From contig CAYTCW010000083.1 of NCBI GenBank assembly GCA_964436235.1, forward strand, positions 1-19,415: 19,415 bases of DNA. Reading direction: 5' to 3'. The notes under the pieces are model-generated. The model ran no database searches, was not told where the DNA came from, and saw only the letters and a list, made by a program, of their open reading frames with translations. How positions within the stretch are numbered: the stretch's first letter is position 1; each line of letters begins with the position of its first letter. Position numbers and translations under genes: made by a program. The DNA comes from UBA9980 sp964436235 (GTDB lineage Bacteria > Muiribacteriota > UBA9980). This document shows, piece by piece, positions 7,908 through 14,002 of this stretch.

Positions 7908-7991
7908 TTAATTATTCGAGGATAAATTAAAATAATCGATTTTATATAAGTAAGAAACCATTTTTTCATCACATTTTCAAACGTGCAATTA

Positions 7992-8008
7992 GTCACACGC
8001 GGTGTGAC
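7992..8008. promoter_or_regulatory. Perfect inverted repeat 55 nt before the NTase gene (copy 1)
   Basis: GTCACAC-GCG-GTGTGAC is a perfect 7+3+7 inverted repeat in the 156-bp gap between the hicA relic and the NTase gene. It shares the ACACg...GTGT core with 8553-8567 and lies at nearly the same distance from the start codon as the other two. No T-run follows. A repressor site or RNA hairpin is inferred. No convincing -35/-10 pair was found in this gap. Confidence 0.55.
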
Positions 8009-8063
8009 GAATCTAATAACATTGATTTTTATGACGAACGAAATAATGTCCCGGGAGTGACGA

Positions 8064-8393
8064 ATGCCTGAAACTATAAGACTGATAATGGCCGAGCTTA
8101 AAGAAGCGCTCGAAAAAAAATATGGAGACAAGCTCAAGAAGCTGGTTTTATTCGGCTCGCACGCGCGGGGCGATGCCCGGCCCGATTCGGATATTGACTT
8201 TCTCGTCGTGCTGGCTCTTTCCGAAAAAGACCTGAGCGTTTCCAGGGAAATAATGAAGATCAACGAAACAGCGGTTGACCTGATTCTGAAATATGAGAAA
8301 ACTATCTCCATCATTCCGGTTTCGTTCGAAACTTACATGGAGTCACAATATTCATTTTTTATTAACGTCAGAAAAGAGGGCATTGCAGCATGA
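8064..8393 (+). CDS. MNT-type minimal nucleotidyltransferase without intact HEPN partner (copy 1)
   Basis: This 109-residue minimal nucleotidyltransferase has the family signature GSHARGDARPDSDIDFLVV (about residues 32-50), including the two metal-binding aspartates of the GSx(9-10)DxD motif. A C-terminal strand ISIIPVS stands where other MNT proteins often place a third acidic residue, so activity is uncertain. GGGAG about 9 nt upstream fixes the ATG. In MNT/HEPN TA systems the NTase modifies and silences the HEPN toxin. Here the stop overlaps a following ATG (ATGA) exactly as in the intact pair at 8631/8960, but that downstream frame is no longer a HEPN gene. The result is an orphan NTase, closely related to the one at 8631. 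Confidence 0.87.
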   Translation: MPETIRLIMAELKEALEKKYGDKLKKLVLFGSHARGDARPDSDIDFLVVLALSEKDLSVSREIMKINETAVDLILKYEKTISIIPVSFETYMESQYSFFINVRKEGIAA

Positions 8394-8503
8394 ACGACGT
8401 TGAAACTTTGACCGTAAGATTTTACCGTCCTAAAAAAGAAAGCGCCAAAAAAGCGAACGAACGAATGAAACCGCGAATGAAAAATTTACGAATGAAGAAC
8501 TAA
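8390..8503 (+). pseudogene. Hybrid relic: HEPN start joined to an AlbA_2 gene tail (copy 1)
   Basis: The 37-codon frame begins MNDVE, like the HEPN gene at 8960 (MNEYE), and uses the same ATGA overlap with the NTase. It then switches to TLTVRFYRPKKESAKKANE, which matches residues about 372-393 of the AlbA_2 protein (LTVKFYRMKNGVSAKKANE). At DNA level 19 of 20 bases from 8408 equal those from 7161. An internal deletion between a HEPN gene and an AlbA_2 gene explains this. The piece is probably non-functional, although it could be translated by coupling. Confidence 0.7.
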
Positions 8504-8504
8504 A

Positions 8505-8573
8505 ATGGGCAAAGACGACATACTGAAAATATTTCGCGACTACTTCCAAAAAGCTACACGGTGTAGCCAATAA
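8505..8573 (+). pseudogene. mntA start fragment (copy 1)
   Basis: MGKDDILKIFRDY matches the start of the mntA genes at 9455 and 14494 (MGKDDVLEILRDY). The frame then leaves homology (FQKATRCSQ) and stops inside the inverted repeat region. It is a 5' fragment of a nucleotidyltransferase gene, truncated before the catalytic GS motif. Confidence 0.7.
8553..8567. promoter_or_regulatory. Perfect inverted repeat 63 nt before the second NTase gene (copy 1)
   Basis: GCTACAC-G-GTGTAGC is a perfect 7+1+7 inverted repeat. It lies at the point where the mntA fragment loses homology and ahead of the NTase-HEPN operon, so it probably marks the upstream boundary of that module. Its family members are at 5490 and 7992. 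Operator or recombination-site function is inferred. Confidence 0.55.
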
Positions 8574-8630
8574 TAAAGTGCCCGTAAAAATGTAAAATGC
8601 AAAATAAATTCAAGAATCGGAGTGAAAAAT

Positions 8631-8963
8631 ATGCCTGACGCGGTGATTAAAACGATAATGGCCGAATTGAAGGCGGTCCTCGAAATAATTTACGGGCCGC
8701 GGCTCAAAAAACTGATATTATTCGGGTCTCACGCCCGCGGCGACGCCCGGCCAGATTCGGACGTCGATTTTCTGGCAGTGCTGGACGCAAACTTCGAAGA
8801 AGTAGACTTATGCCGGGAAAAATCCAGAATAAGCGAGCGAGTGTACGAACTATCTCTGAAATACGAAAAAACCATATCCGTAATACCGGTCTCGGAGTAC
8901 CGCTATAACAATTCGCGGCTCATGTATTTGTCTAACGCGAGAGAAGAGGGGATCGCCGCATGA
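8631..8963 (+). CDS. MNT-type nucleotidyltransferase antitoxin of an intact NTase-HEPN pair (copy 1)
   Basis: This 110-residue NTase carries LFGSHARGDARPDSDVDFLAV (about residues 30-49) with both aspartates of the GSx10DxD motif. It is a close paralog of the NTase at 8064 (MPDAVIKTIMAELK versus MPETIRLIMAELK). A GTG at 8622 would add three residues, but GGAG at 8619-8622 sits 8 nt before ATG 8631, so I prefer the ATG. Its last bases overlap the HEPN gene as ATGA, which indicates translational coupling. In this family the NTase adds nucleotide(s) to the HEPN partner; here it probably pairs with the protein at 8960. The strand ISVIPVS lacks an obvious third acidic residue. Confidence 0.88.
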   Translation: MPDAVIKTIMAELKAVLEIIYGPRLKKLILFGSHARGDARPDSDVDFLAVLDANFEEVDLCREKSRISERVYELSLKYEKTISVIPVSEYRYNNSRLMYLSNAREEGIAA

Positions 8964-9343
8964 ACGAGTATGAAAAATTTATCAGTCGCGCTTCCGGAGA
9001 ATTAAAAATAGCCGAACTTTTGATAGCGCATTCAGAACATAACGCCTCGGTATCAAGGGCCTATTATGCGATGTTCTATGCCGTGCAGGCTCTTATGCAC
9101 AAGGAAAACATTAAATGTTCCTCTCACAGCGGGCTTATTTCTACTTTTTCGAAACAATTTGTTAAAACCGGTATATTTCCAGGCGACGTCGGCCGCTCTC
9201 TGAATGACGCTTACGATCTCAGGCAAACCAGCGACTATGACGTCGAAATAGACATTTCCCGCGCGAGTGCAATCGAAGCCCTTGAGCAGAGCAAAAATTT
9301 CGTAAACATGATCCTGAAATATCTTGGTCATGAAACCAGATAG
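8960..9343 (+). CDS. HEPN-domain protein paired with the NTase (copy 1)
   Basis: This 127-residue all-helical HEPN protein of the PF05168 type has SRAYYAMFYAVQALM (about residues 32-46), a SSHSGLISTFSKQFV segment, and LNDAYDLRQTSDYD (about 84-97). The RX4-6H ribonuclease motif of HepT-like toxins is not visible; the RQTSDYD segment of this subfamily stands in its place. RNase activity should therefore not be assumed. It is coupled to the upstream NTase by a 4-nt overlap. The pair may be a TA module or a related nucleotide-sensing or defence unit. It is the only NTase-HEPN pair in the island with both halves intact, and it exists in two identical copies. Confidence 0.87.
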   Translation: MNEYEKFISRASGELKIAELLIAHSEHNASVSRAYYAMFYAVQALMHKENIKCSSHSGLISTFSKQFVKTGIFPGDVGRSLNDAYDLRQTSDYDVEIDISRASAIEALEQSKNFVNMILKYLGHETR

Positions 9344-9349
9344 CGGCAG

Positions 9350-9454
9350 AGGATTCCACAAAATGAAAAACGGAATAGATACCAATAAAACGAACTGAAA
9401 AGCGAACGAACGAATGAAACAGCGATTGAAAAATTAGCAGAATGGAGACCTGAA
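9350..9454 (+). pseudogene. AlbA_2 gene-tail relic between HEPN and mntA
   Basis: The text GGATTCCACAAAATGAAAAA followed by CGG, and later AAAGCGAACGAACGAATGAAA, matches the 3' part of the AlbA_2 gene (residues FYRMKNG...KANE). The frame is broken by stops. The diverged counterpart lies at 14389-14493, and the hybrid relic at 8390 carries the same segment before an mntA start. The GGAGA at 9444-9448 inside it now serves as the mntA ribosome site. Confidence 0.55.
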
Positions 9455-9754
9455 ATGGGAAAAGACGACGTCCTTGAAATATTGCGCGACTATAAAATCA
9501 ATAACGCCGAAAAATACGGAATTCTGGCCATCGGAATATTCGGTTCCATGGCCCGCGGCGAGGCAAGAAGCGACAGCGACATCGACGTATGCGTAAAAGT
9601 CGATACTCCTAATCCTTTCGTGGTCCTTCATATAAAAAACGACCTCGAGGCGATTTTTAAAAAGCATGTTGATATCGTAAGGCTCAGAGAAAAGATGAAT
9701 CCGTTTTTAAAGGAGCGCATCGAAAAAGAGGGATTGTATGCCTTCGCGACATAA
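9455..9754 (+). CDS. mntA: MntA-like nucleotidyltransferase antitoxin
   Basis: This 99-residue protein is full length for MntA. The signature IFGSMARGEARSDSDIDVCV (residues 28-47) contains GSx10DxD, and HVDIVRL (about 70-76) supplies the third acidic residue missing in the other NTases. The C-terminus LKERIEKEGLY is the usual MntA end. GGAGA lies 6 nt before the ATG. MntA proteins block the HepT RNase toxin by adding AMP residues near its RX4-6H motif. Here only the C-terminal third of a hepT follows, out of frame with mntA, so the antitoxin is an orphan. The truncated paralog at 14494 differs by about 9 percent. Confidence 0.88.
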   Translation: MGKDDVLEILRDYKINNAEKYGILAIGIFGSMARGEARSDSDIDVCVKVDTPNPFVVLHIKNDLEAIFKKHVDIVRLREKMNPFLKERIEKEGLYAFAT

Positions 9755-9879
9755 TTTCTCATCATTATTTCGACATCGACGCCGATCATGTTTTCTGGAT
9801 CTGCAAGAACGAGCTTTTGCCTCTATTAAAGACCATCCGTAAAATAATTACAATATTTCAGAGAACTTTTAAGGCCTGA
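9742..9879 (+). pseudogene. hepT: C-terminal hepT relic (HEPN RNase toxin, DUF86)
   Basis: In the frame starting at 9742 the sequence reads LRDIISHHYFDIDADHVFWI and goes on through CKNELLPLLKTIRKII to a TGA at 9877. This is the characteristic HepT C-terminus. It includes the RX4H catalytic motif (R-D-I-I-S-H), the YFDID strand and the W-x(7-8)-LP-L segment. The N-terminal two thirds of the toxin are gone, and the remainder begins inside the end of mntA with no start codon. The toxin half of the mntA-hepT pair was removed by an internal deletion. Confidence 0.8.
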
Positions 9880-9948
9880 AAGATAGTAATGTGTTTTGAA
9901 AAATGAGATGAAAATTATTGCACGCAATATAAAAAGCAACAATAAAAA

Positions 9949-9993
9949 CAAACGTTCGTTTGACATTTTTTAAAAATTTAGTATATACTATGT
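9949..9993 (+). promoter_or_regulatory. hicBA promoter and operators
   Basis: A consensus -35 box TTGACA (9960-9965) and a -10 box TATACT (9984-9989) are spaced by 18 bp. The inverted repeat CAAACG-TT-CGTTTG (9949-9962) overlaps the -35, and the palindrome TAGTATATACTA (9979-9990) overlaps the -10. The 17-bp block at 9977-9993 is identical to the one in the mazEF promoter. About 105 nt of leader lie between the -10 and hicB; apart from a tiny MMMEE frame nothing was seen in it. Confidence 0.75.
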
Positions 9994-10099
9994 GTACTTA
10001 TGATGATGGAAGAATAACGGCCGGAATTCAAAAAATACGGAAACCTTTAAACTGACCGGCAACTTAATTTTATTTTTTTACGGCGATTGGAGGAATATC

Positions 10100-10306
10100 A
10101 TGAGACAGATCATATTATACCCCGGCGAAGACGGATTCTGGATAGCGGAGTGTCCAAGCCTGCCCGGATGCGTCAGTCAGGGAAAAAACAAGATAGAATG
10201 CATAAACAACATAAAAGAGGCCATCGAATTGTATGTATCGGCCATGAAAGAAGACGGTCTGGCCGTTCCGGAAGATAATTTCGAAGCGATGCTGATGGCG
10301 GTATGA
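10100..10306 (+). CDS. hicB: HicB antitoxin of the intact hicBA operon
   Basis: This 68-residue HicB/UPF0150 protein reads IILYPGEDGFWIAECPSLPG, then CVSQGKNKIECINNIKEAIE, then LYVSAMKEDG, with all the family landmarks (P-G-E-D-G-xW, PSLPGC.SQG, NIKEAIE). GGAGG at 10089-10093 lies 6 nt before the ATG. There is no C-terminal DNA-binding extension. Its TGA overlaps the ATG of hicA by 4 nt. HicB binds and occludes HicA and usually represses the operon. The two inverted repeats in the promoter are candidate sites, though a shared site with mazEF would be unusual for such different antitoxins. Confidence 0.93.
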   Translation: MRQIILYPGEDGFWIAECPSLPGCVSQGKNKIECINNIKEAIELYVSAMKEDGLAVPEDNFEAMLMAV

Positions 10307-10524
10307 GTAAAATCCCGGTTATTTCAGGCGAGCAATGCGTCCGCGCGCTGGAAAAAGTCGGTTTTATTTTGAAACGCCAGCAGGGCAGTCATATAATACT
10401 GCGCCGTGACGATCCGTTTAGCCAGTTAGTAGTCCCAAACCATAAAATACTCGATCGCGGAACGATAAGAGCAATAATAAGGCAGGCTGGAATTACGGTC
10501 GATTATTTTATCGAATTGCTTTAA
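10303..10524 (+). CDS. hicA: HicA toxin (mRNA interferase), intact
   Basis: This 73-residue double-stranded-RNA-binding-fold toxin reads ISGEQCVRALEKVGFILKRQ, then QGSHIILRRDD, then LVVPNHKILDRGTIRAIIRQ, then AGITVDYFIELL. The QGSH histidine used by HicA for RNA cleavage is present, and the length and C-terminal helix are standard. The family cleaves mRNA and tmRNA when HicB is degraded. It is the only HicA in the window without a stop or deletion. It lies in the spacer between the two duplicated blocks and overlaps hicB by ATGA. This single active toxin could be what keeps several orphan HicB genes useful, but that is inference. Confidence 0.93.
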   Translation: MSKIPVISGEQCVRALEKVGFILKRQQGSHIILRRDDPFSQLVVPNHKILDRGTIRAIIRQAGITVDYFIELL

Positions 10525-10609
10525 TCAAAAATTTATTGGAGCGATCAGGCCGATTTTGCGTTCATACTTACTATACACTTCTGCGCGAAAGCGGAAACGA
10601 GATAAAAAT

Positions 10610-10660
10610 ATGGCAAAAACAAACTCGAATACATTCGCAAAAATGGAAGTTTTTTTATGA
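10610..10660 (+). other. 16-codon ORF coupled to the second hicB copy
   Basis: ATG at 10610 opens a frame MAKTNSNTFAKMEVFL that stops at TGA 10658-10660, overlapping the hicB ATG as ATGA. No good ribosome site precedes it. It may be the 5' tip of a lost gene, like the NTase tip in front of copy 1, or chance. Confidence 0.25.
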
Positions 10661-10863
10661 AAGAAATTGATTATGTGGTCTGGCAGGAAGGCAAATATTA
10701 TGTTTCGCAATGCATTAACGTTAACGTATCGTCTTTCGGCGATACGCCGGACGAAGCCGTGCACAATTTGAAGGAAGCGGTCGAGTTATATTTTGAGGGA
10801 GAAAATTTTGAACTTCCTGAAATAGGGAAAATTTTTATAGGAAGGGAAAAAATAAGTGCCTAA
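10657..10863 (+). CDS. hicB: HicB-family antitoxin (copy 2)
   Basis: The protein is identical to that of 5618-5824 (68 residues, VVWQEGKYYVSQC ... EAVHNLKEAVELYFEG). Here the upstream in-frame extension seen in copy 1 is absent, which supports the short start. The ribosome site is weaker than in copy 1: GGAAG is followed by a run of seven T. It lies 132 nt after the intact hicA, so its transcript may come from the hicBA promoter rather than from an upstream NTase-like module. The partner hicA has the same nonsense codon as in copy 1. Confidence 0.87.
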   Translation: MKEIDYVVWQEGKYYVSQCINVNVSSFGDTPDEAVHNLKEAVELYFEGENFELPEIGKIFIGREKISA

Positions 10864-11077
10864 AATGTATTCATCACTTGAAATCGAGGCAGTGCTGCTA
10901 AAATCAGGATTTTAATTTTTTTCACAGAAAGGCTCGCACGGCAAATTCAAAAACTCCCGGGGTAATGTCGTCATTCTGCCTATGAATAAAAAGGAAATTC
11001 CCGCCGGTACTTTTAGAAGCATTTTAAAACAGTCGGAATTGACGATTAAAGAATTCGAGGAGAAATTAATTAAATAA
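10856..11077 (+). pseudogene. hicA: hicA interrupted by an in-frame TAA (copy 2)
   Basis: This is the same frame as 5817-6038, with TAA at 10913-10915 splitting ...LLKSGF from FFSQKGSHGKF.... The remaining HicA half with the KGSH motif is intact in frame to the stop at 11075. Sharing the stop in both copies argues that the gene was already dead before the block was copied. Confidence 0.85.
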
Positions 11078-11086
11078 AGGATATCT

Positions 11087-12550
11087 ATGGATATAATCGA
11101 ACAGATAAAAAAGGGCGAAGGGAAAACGCTCGAATTTAAAGAAAAGATGCCCTCCGGCGACCAGATCGCCAAAACCCTCACCGCGTTTTCGAATACCGCG
11201 GGCGGGAAGATAGTTATCGGCGTCAATTCGGCCAACGAAATAACCGGCATCGACTGCGACGCTAAAACCGAATACCAGGGTAAGATTTCTAATATTATTC
11301 ACGATATGATCCATCCCGCCTTAATGCCTGAAATTTATTCATATAACATTGACGGAAAGAATATTTTAATTATCGAAGTTTTTCCGGGTCCTTTAAAGCC
11401 TTATTTTCTTAAAAGCAGAGGCAAATCAGACGGGGTTTACATACGAATCGGCGCTACGAACAAAAAAGCCGACTCCGAATATATACAGGAACTTGAAAGG
11501 CAGAGAAAAAATATATCTTACGACGAGGAAATCGCGCAGGCCGATGAAGCAAAAGATTTCGACGCGGCTTCTTTCAGGAAATTAATCGGTGAAATGACCC
11601 GCAAAAAAAATATAACCGAACGCGAATTATTGAGTTTAAAACTTTTAAAAGATGTTAACGGCAGAAAAAAGGTAACAAACGCCGCCCTTATCCTTTCAGG
11701 CACGGCCCTCCACAGCCGCATCAAATGCGCTCGCTTCAAGGGCGATTCGGTATCGGTCTTCATCGACCGAAAGGACCTCGACGGCGATATTTTCGCGCAG
11801 CTTGACGACGCCGTCAAATTTTTAAAATTCAACCTTAATTTAAAGGGCGAGATTAAAAACGATCTAAGAAGAAAAGACTCGTACGAGATCCCGATAGAGG
11901 CGCTCCGCGAAGCGCTTATAAACGCTATAGTTCACAGGGACTACGCCATAACCGGGTCGGACATCAAAATATCCGTTTTCGACGGCACGGTCGAAATTCT
12001 ATCGCCGGGCTCGCTTCCGAACGCCATAACCATAGAGGAAATTTTGCGCGGCCGCTCCGAAATCAGGAACAGAGTAATTGCGCGAATATTCAAGGAAGCG
12101 AATATGATCGAGCAGTGGGGCACCGACGTGAGGCGAATCATCGAAAGTTGTTCGGACGCGGGATTGAGGCCGCCCGAATTTATTGAAACCGGTAATTTTT
12201 TGACCGTAAAATTTTACCGGATGAAAAACGGCGTTAGCGCAAAAAAAGCGAACGAAAAAGCGAACGAAAAAGCGAATGAAAATTTAAGTGAAAAATGCCG
12301 TCCCGAAAGAATAAAAGATAAAAGCGAACGAAAAATAAAGGTCAAAAAAGCGAATGAAAAAGCGAATGAAAATTTCAATCGGATAATCGGTTACATCTCG
12401 CTTAACGGCGGCATCGGAATGGCGGAAGCGATGAAACTGACGGGACTCTCGCGGACGAGGACTTTTGAGATTCTCAAACTTATGTCCGAACTAAAATTAA
12501 TAATGGCGATGGGGAGCGGGCGGCTTACGAGGTATGTTCTGGTCAAATAA
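11087..12550 (+). CDS. AlbA_2 (Schlafen-type) ATP-binding regulator with C-terminal winged helix (copy 2)
   Basis: The 487-residue protein is identical to that at 6048-7511: AlbA_2 domain (FSNTAGGKIVIGV), HATPase-like REALINAIVHRDY, KANE-repeat linker and C-terminal helix-turn-helix. The ribosome site AAAGGA and the 9-nt gap to the dead hicA are also the same. Not a single substitution was noticed over 1464 bp, including silent sites, which is the strongest evidence that the duplication or conversion is very recent. The tandem KANE-coding units have the same number in both copies. Confidence 0.88.
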   Translation: MDIIEQIKKGEGKTLEFKEKMPSGDQIAKTLTAFSNTAGGKIVIGVNSANEITGIDCDAKTEYQGKISNIIHDMIHPALMPEIYSYNIDGKNILIIEVFPGPLKPYFLKSRGKSDGVYIRIGATNKKADSEYIQELERQRKNISYDEEIAQADEAKDFDAASFRKLIGEMTRKKNITERELLSLKLLKDVNGRKKVTNAALILSGTALHSRIKCARFKGDSVSVFIDRKDLDGDIFAQLDDAVKFLKFNLNLKGEIKNDLRRKDSYEIPIEALREALINAIVHRDYAITGSDIKISVFDGTVEILSPGSLPNAITIEEILRGRSEIRNRVIARIFKEANMIEQWGTDVRRIIESCSDAGLRPPEFIETGNFLTVKFYRMKNGVSAKKANEKANEKANENLSEKCRPERIKDKSERKIKVKKANEKANENFNRIIGYISLNGGIGMAEAMKLTGLSRTRTFEILKLMSELKLIMAMGSGRLTRYVLVK

Positions 12551-12688
12551 CGGCGGCGGGCGAATCATCGAAAAATAGCGGACAAGGATATCGTTAGAAA
12601 AGAAATATGTATAAACTTCACTGGACGCAAACACACAGGATATGTATTGAAAAAATGTCAATAATAAACCGAATTGAATGGAGGAATT

Positions 12689-12868
12689 ATGCAATTCAAC
12701 GTAGTTATCGAACCTGATGAAAATGGCGGCTATAATGTCGGCGTACCCGCTTTAGACGGCTGCTTCACGCAGGGCGAAACCGTTAAAGAGGCGCTTGCCA
12801 ATGCCCGCGAAGCTATTATTTGTTACCTTGAAGGGCTTGAAAAGTTAAACCAGATCAAAAACGCTTAA
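12689..12868 (+). CDS. hicB: Second HicB-family antitoxin, solitary (copy 2)
   Basis: The 59-residue protein is identical to that at 7650-7829 (EPDENGGYNVGVPALDGCFT). GGAGG precedes the ATG by 4 nt, as in copy 1. It is again followed only by a hicA relic, so two identical orphan HicB genes of this type exist in the window. Confidence 0.85.
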   Translation: MQFNVVIEPDENGGYNVGVPALDGCFTQGETVKEALANAREAIICYLEGLEKLNQIKNA

Positions 12869-12870
12869 TA

Positions 12871-12946
12871 ATTATTAAAAAAGCCGGACTGACTATCAAA
12901 GAATTAAGCCGGACTGACTATCGAAGAATTAAAAAAACTGGTATAA
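12871..12946 (+). pseudogene. hicA: C-terminal hicA relic with 25-bp tandem duplication (copy 2)
   Basis: This is identical to 7832-7907, including the two 25-bp units (12881-12905 and 12906-12930) with their single difference. The tandem duplication therefore also predates the large one. Confidence 0.72.
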
Positions 12947-13030
12947 TTAATTATTCGAGGATAAATTAAAATAATCGATTTTATATAAGTAAGAAACCAT
13001 TTTTTCATCACATTTTCAAACGTGCAATTA

Positions 13031-13047
13031 GTCACACGCGGTGTGAC
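13031..13047. promoter_or_regulatory. Perfect inverted repeat before the NTase gene (copy 2)
   Basis: GTCACAC-GCG-GTGTGAC is identical in sequence and position to 7992-8008, 55 nt before the NTase ATG at 13103. Confidence 0.55.
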
Positions 13048-13102
13048 GAATCTAATAACATTGATTTTTATGACGAACGAAATAATGTCCCGGGAGTGAC
13101 GA

Positions 13103-13432
13103 ATGCCTGAAACTATAAGACTGATAATGGCCGAGCTTAAAGAAGCGCTCGAAAAAAAATATGGAGACAAGCTCAAGAAGCTGGTTTTATTCGGCTCGCA
13201 CGCGCGGGGCGATGCCCGGCCCGATTCGGATATTGACTTTCTCGTCGTGCTGGCTCTTTCCGAAAAAGACCTGAGCGTTTCCAGGGAAATAATGAAGATC
13301 AACGAAACAGCGGTTGACCTGATTCTGAAATATGAGAAAACTATCTCCATCATTCCGGTTTCGTTCGAAACTTACATGGAGTCACAATATTCATTTTTTA
13401 TTAACGTCAGAAAAGAGGGCATTGCAGCATGA
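13103..13432 (+). CDS. MNT-type nucleotidyltransferase without intact HEPN partner (copy 2)
   Basis: The 109-residue protein is identical to that at 8064-8393, with the GSHARGDARPDSDIDF signature and GGGAG ribosome site. As in copy 1 the stop overlaps the start of a hybrid relic rather than a HEPN gene, so the loss of the HEPN partner predates the duplication. Confidence 0.87.
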   Translation: MPETIRLIMAELKEALEKKYGDKLKKLVLFGSHARGDARPDSDIDFLVVLALSEKDLSVSREIMKINETAVDLILKYEKTISIIPVSFETYMESQYSFFINVRKEGIAA

Positions 13433-13542
13433 ACGACGTTGAAACTTTGACCGTAAGATTTTACCGTCCTAAAAAAGAAAGCGCCAAAAAAGCGAACGAA
13501 CGAATGAAACCGCGAATGAAAAATTTACGAATGAAGAACTAA
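13429..13542 (+). pseudogene. Hybrid relic: HEPN start joined to AlbA_2 tail (copy 2)
   Basis: This is identical to 8390-8503: MNDVE from a HEPN start, then TLTVRFYRPKKESAKKANE from an AlbA_2 tail, in one 37-codon frame. Confidence 0.7.
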
Positions 13543-13543
13543 A

Positions 13544-13612
13544 ATGGGCAAAGACGACATACTGAAAATATTTCGCGACTACTTCCAAAAAGCTACACGG
13601 TGTAGCCAATAA
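13544..13612 (+). pseudogene. mntA start fragment (copy 2)
   Basis: This is identical to 8505-8573 (MGKDDILKIFRDY, then loss of homology). Confidence 0.7.
13592..13606. promoter_or_regulatory. Perfect inverted repeat before the second NTase gene (copy 2)
   Basis: GCTACAC-G-GTGTAGC is identical to 8553-8567, 63 nt before ATG 13670. Confidence 0.55.
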
Positions 13613-13669
13613 TAAAGTGCCCGTAAAAATGTAAAATGCAAAATAAATTCAAGAATCGGAGTGAAAAAT

Positions 13670-14002
13670 ATGCCTGACGCGGTGATTAAAACGATAATGG
13701 CCGAATTGAAGGCGGTCCTCGAAATAATTTACGGGCCGCGGCTCAAAAAACTGATATTATTCGGGTCTCACGCCCGCGGCGACGCCCGGCCAGATTCGGA
13801 CGTCGATTTTCTGGCAGTGCTGGACGCAAACTTCGAAGAAGTAGACTTATGCCGGGAAAAATCCAGAATAAGCGAGCGAGTGTACGAACTATCTCTGAAA
13901 TACGAAAAAACCATATCCGTAATACCGGTCTCGGAGTACCGCTATAACAATTCGCGGCTCATGTATTTGTCTAACGCGAGAGAAGAGGGGATCGCCGCAT
14001 GA
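13670..14002 (+). CDS. MNT-type nucleotidyltransferase antitoxin of an intact NTase-HEPN pair (copy 2)
   Basis: The 110-residue protein is identical to that at 8631-8963 (LFGSHARGDARPDSDVDF). ATG 13670 is preferred over GTG 13661 because GGAG lies 8 nt before it. It overlaps the HEPN gene by ATGA. Two identical complete NTase-HEPN operons would double the dosage of this module. Confidence 0.88.
   Translation: MPDAVIKTIMAELKAVLEIIYGPRLKKLILFGSHARGDARPDSDVDFLAVLDANFEEVDLCREKSRISERVYELSLKYEKTISVIPVSEYRYNNSRLMYLSNAREEGIAA

Larger units (their letters stand above)
5613..9349. repeat. Perfect 3737-bp direct duplication, copy 1
   Basis: No mismatch was found by eye against 10652-14388 (constant offset 5039). 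The left edge is sharp: beyond the T-run before hicB the flanks are unrelated apart from a GGAAG. The right edge is not a junction to unrelated DNA. Homology continues for about 315 bp at roughly 91 percent identity, through a relic and into mntA, and then stops. This pattern fits recent gene conversion or recombination between older paralogous arrays. Confidence 0.93.

Noticed and set aside
7865..8314. 149-codon frame on the minus strand (and its twin at 12904-13353)
   Set aside because: It is antisense to the NTase gene with its clear GSx10DxD motif, has a serine/isoleucine-rich composition typical of a shadow frame, and matches no family I know.
5490..8567. Inverted repeats as integron attC sites, with the TA genes as cassettes
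   Set aside because: The dyads are only 15-17 bp, lack the core-site sequences (GTTRRRY type) and two-box structure of attC, lie upstream rather than downstream of the genes, and no integrase is present.
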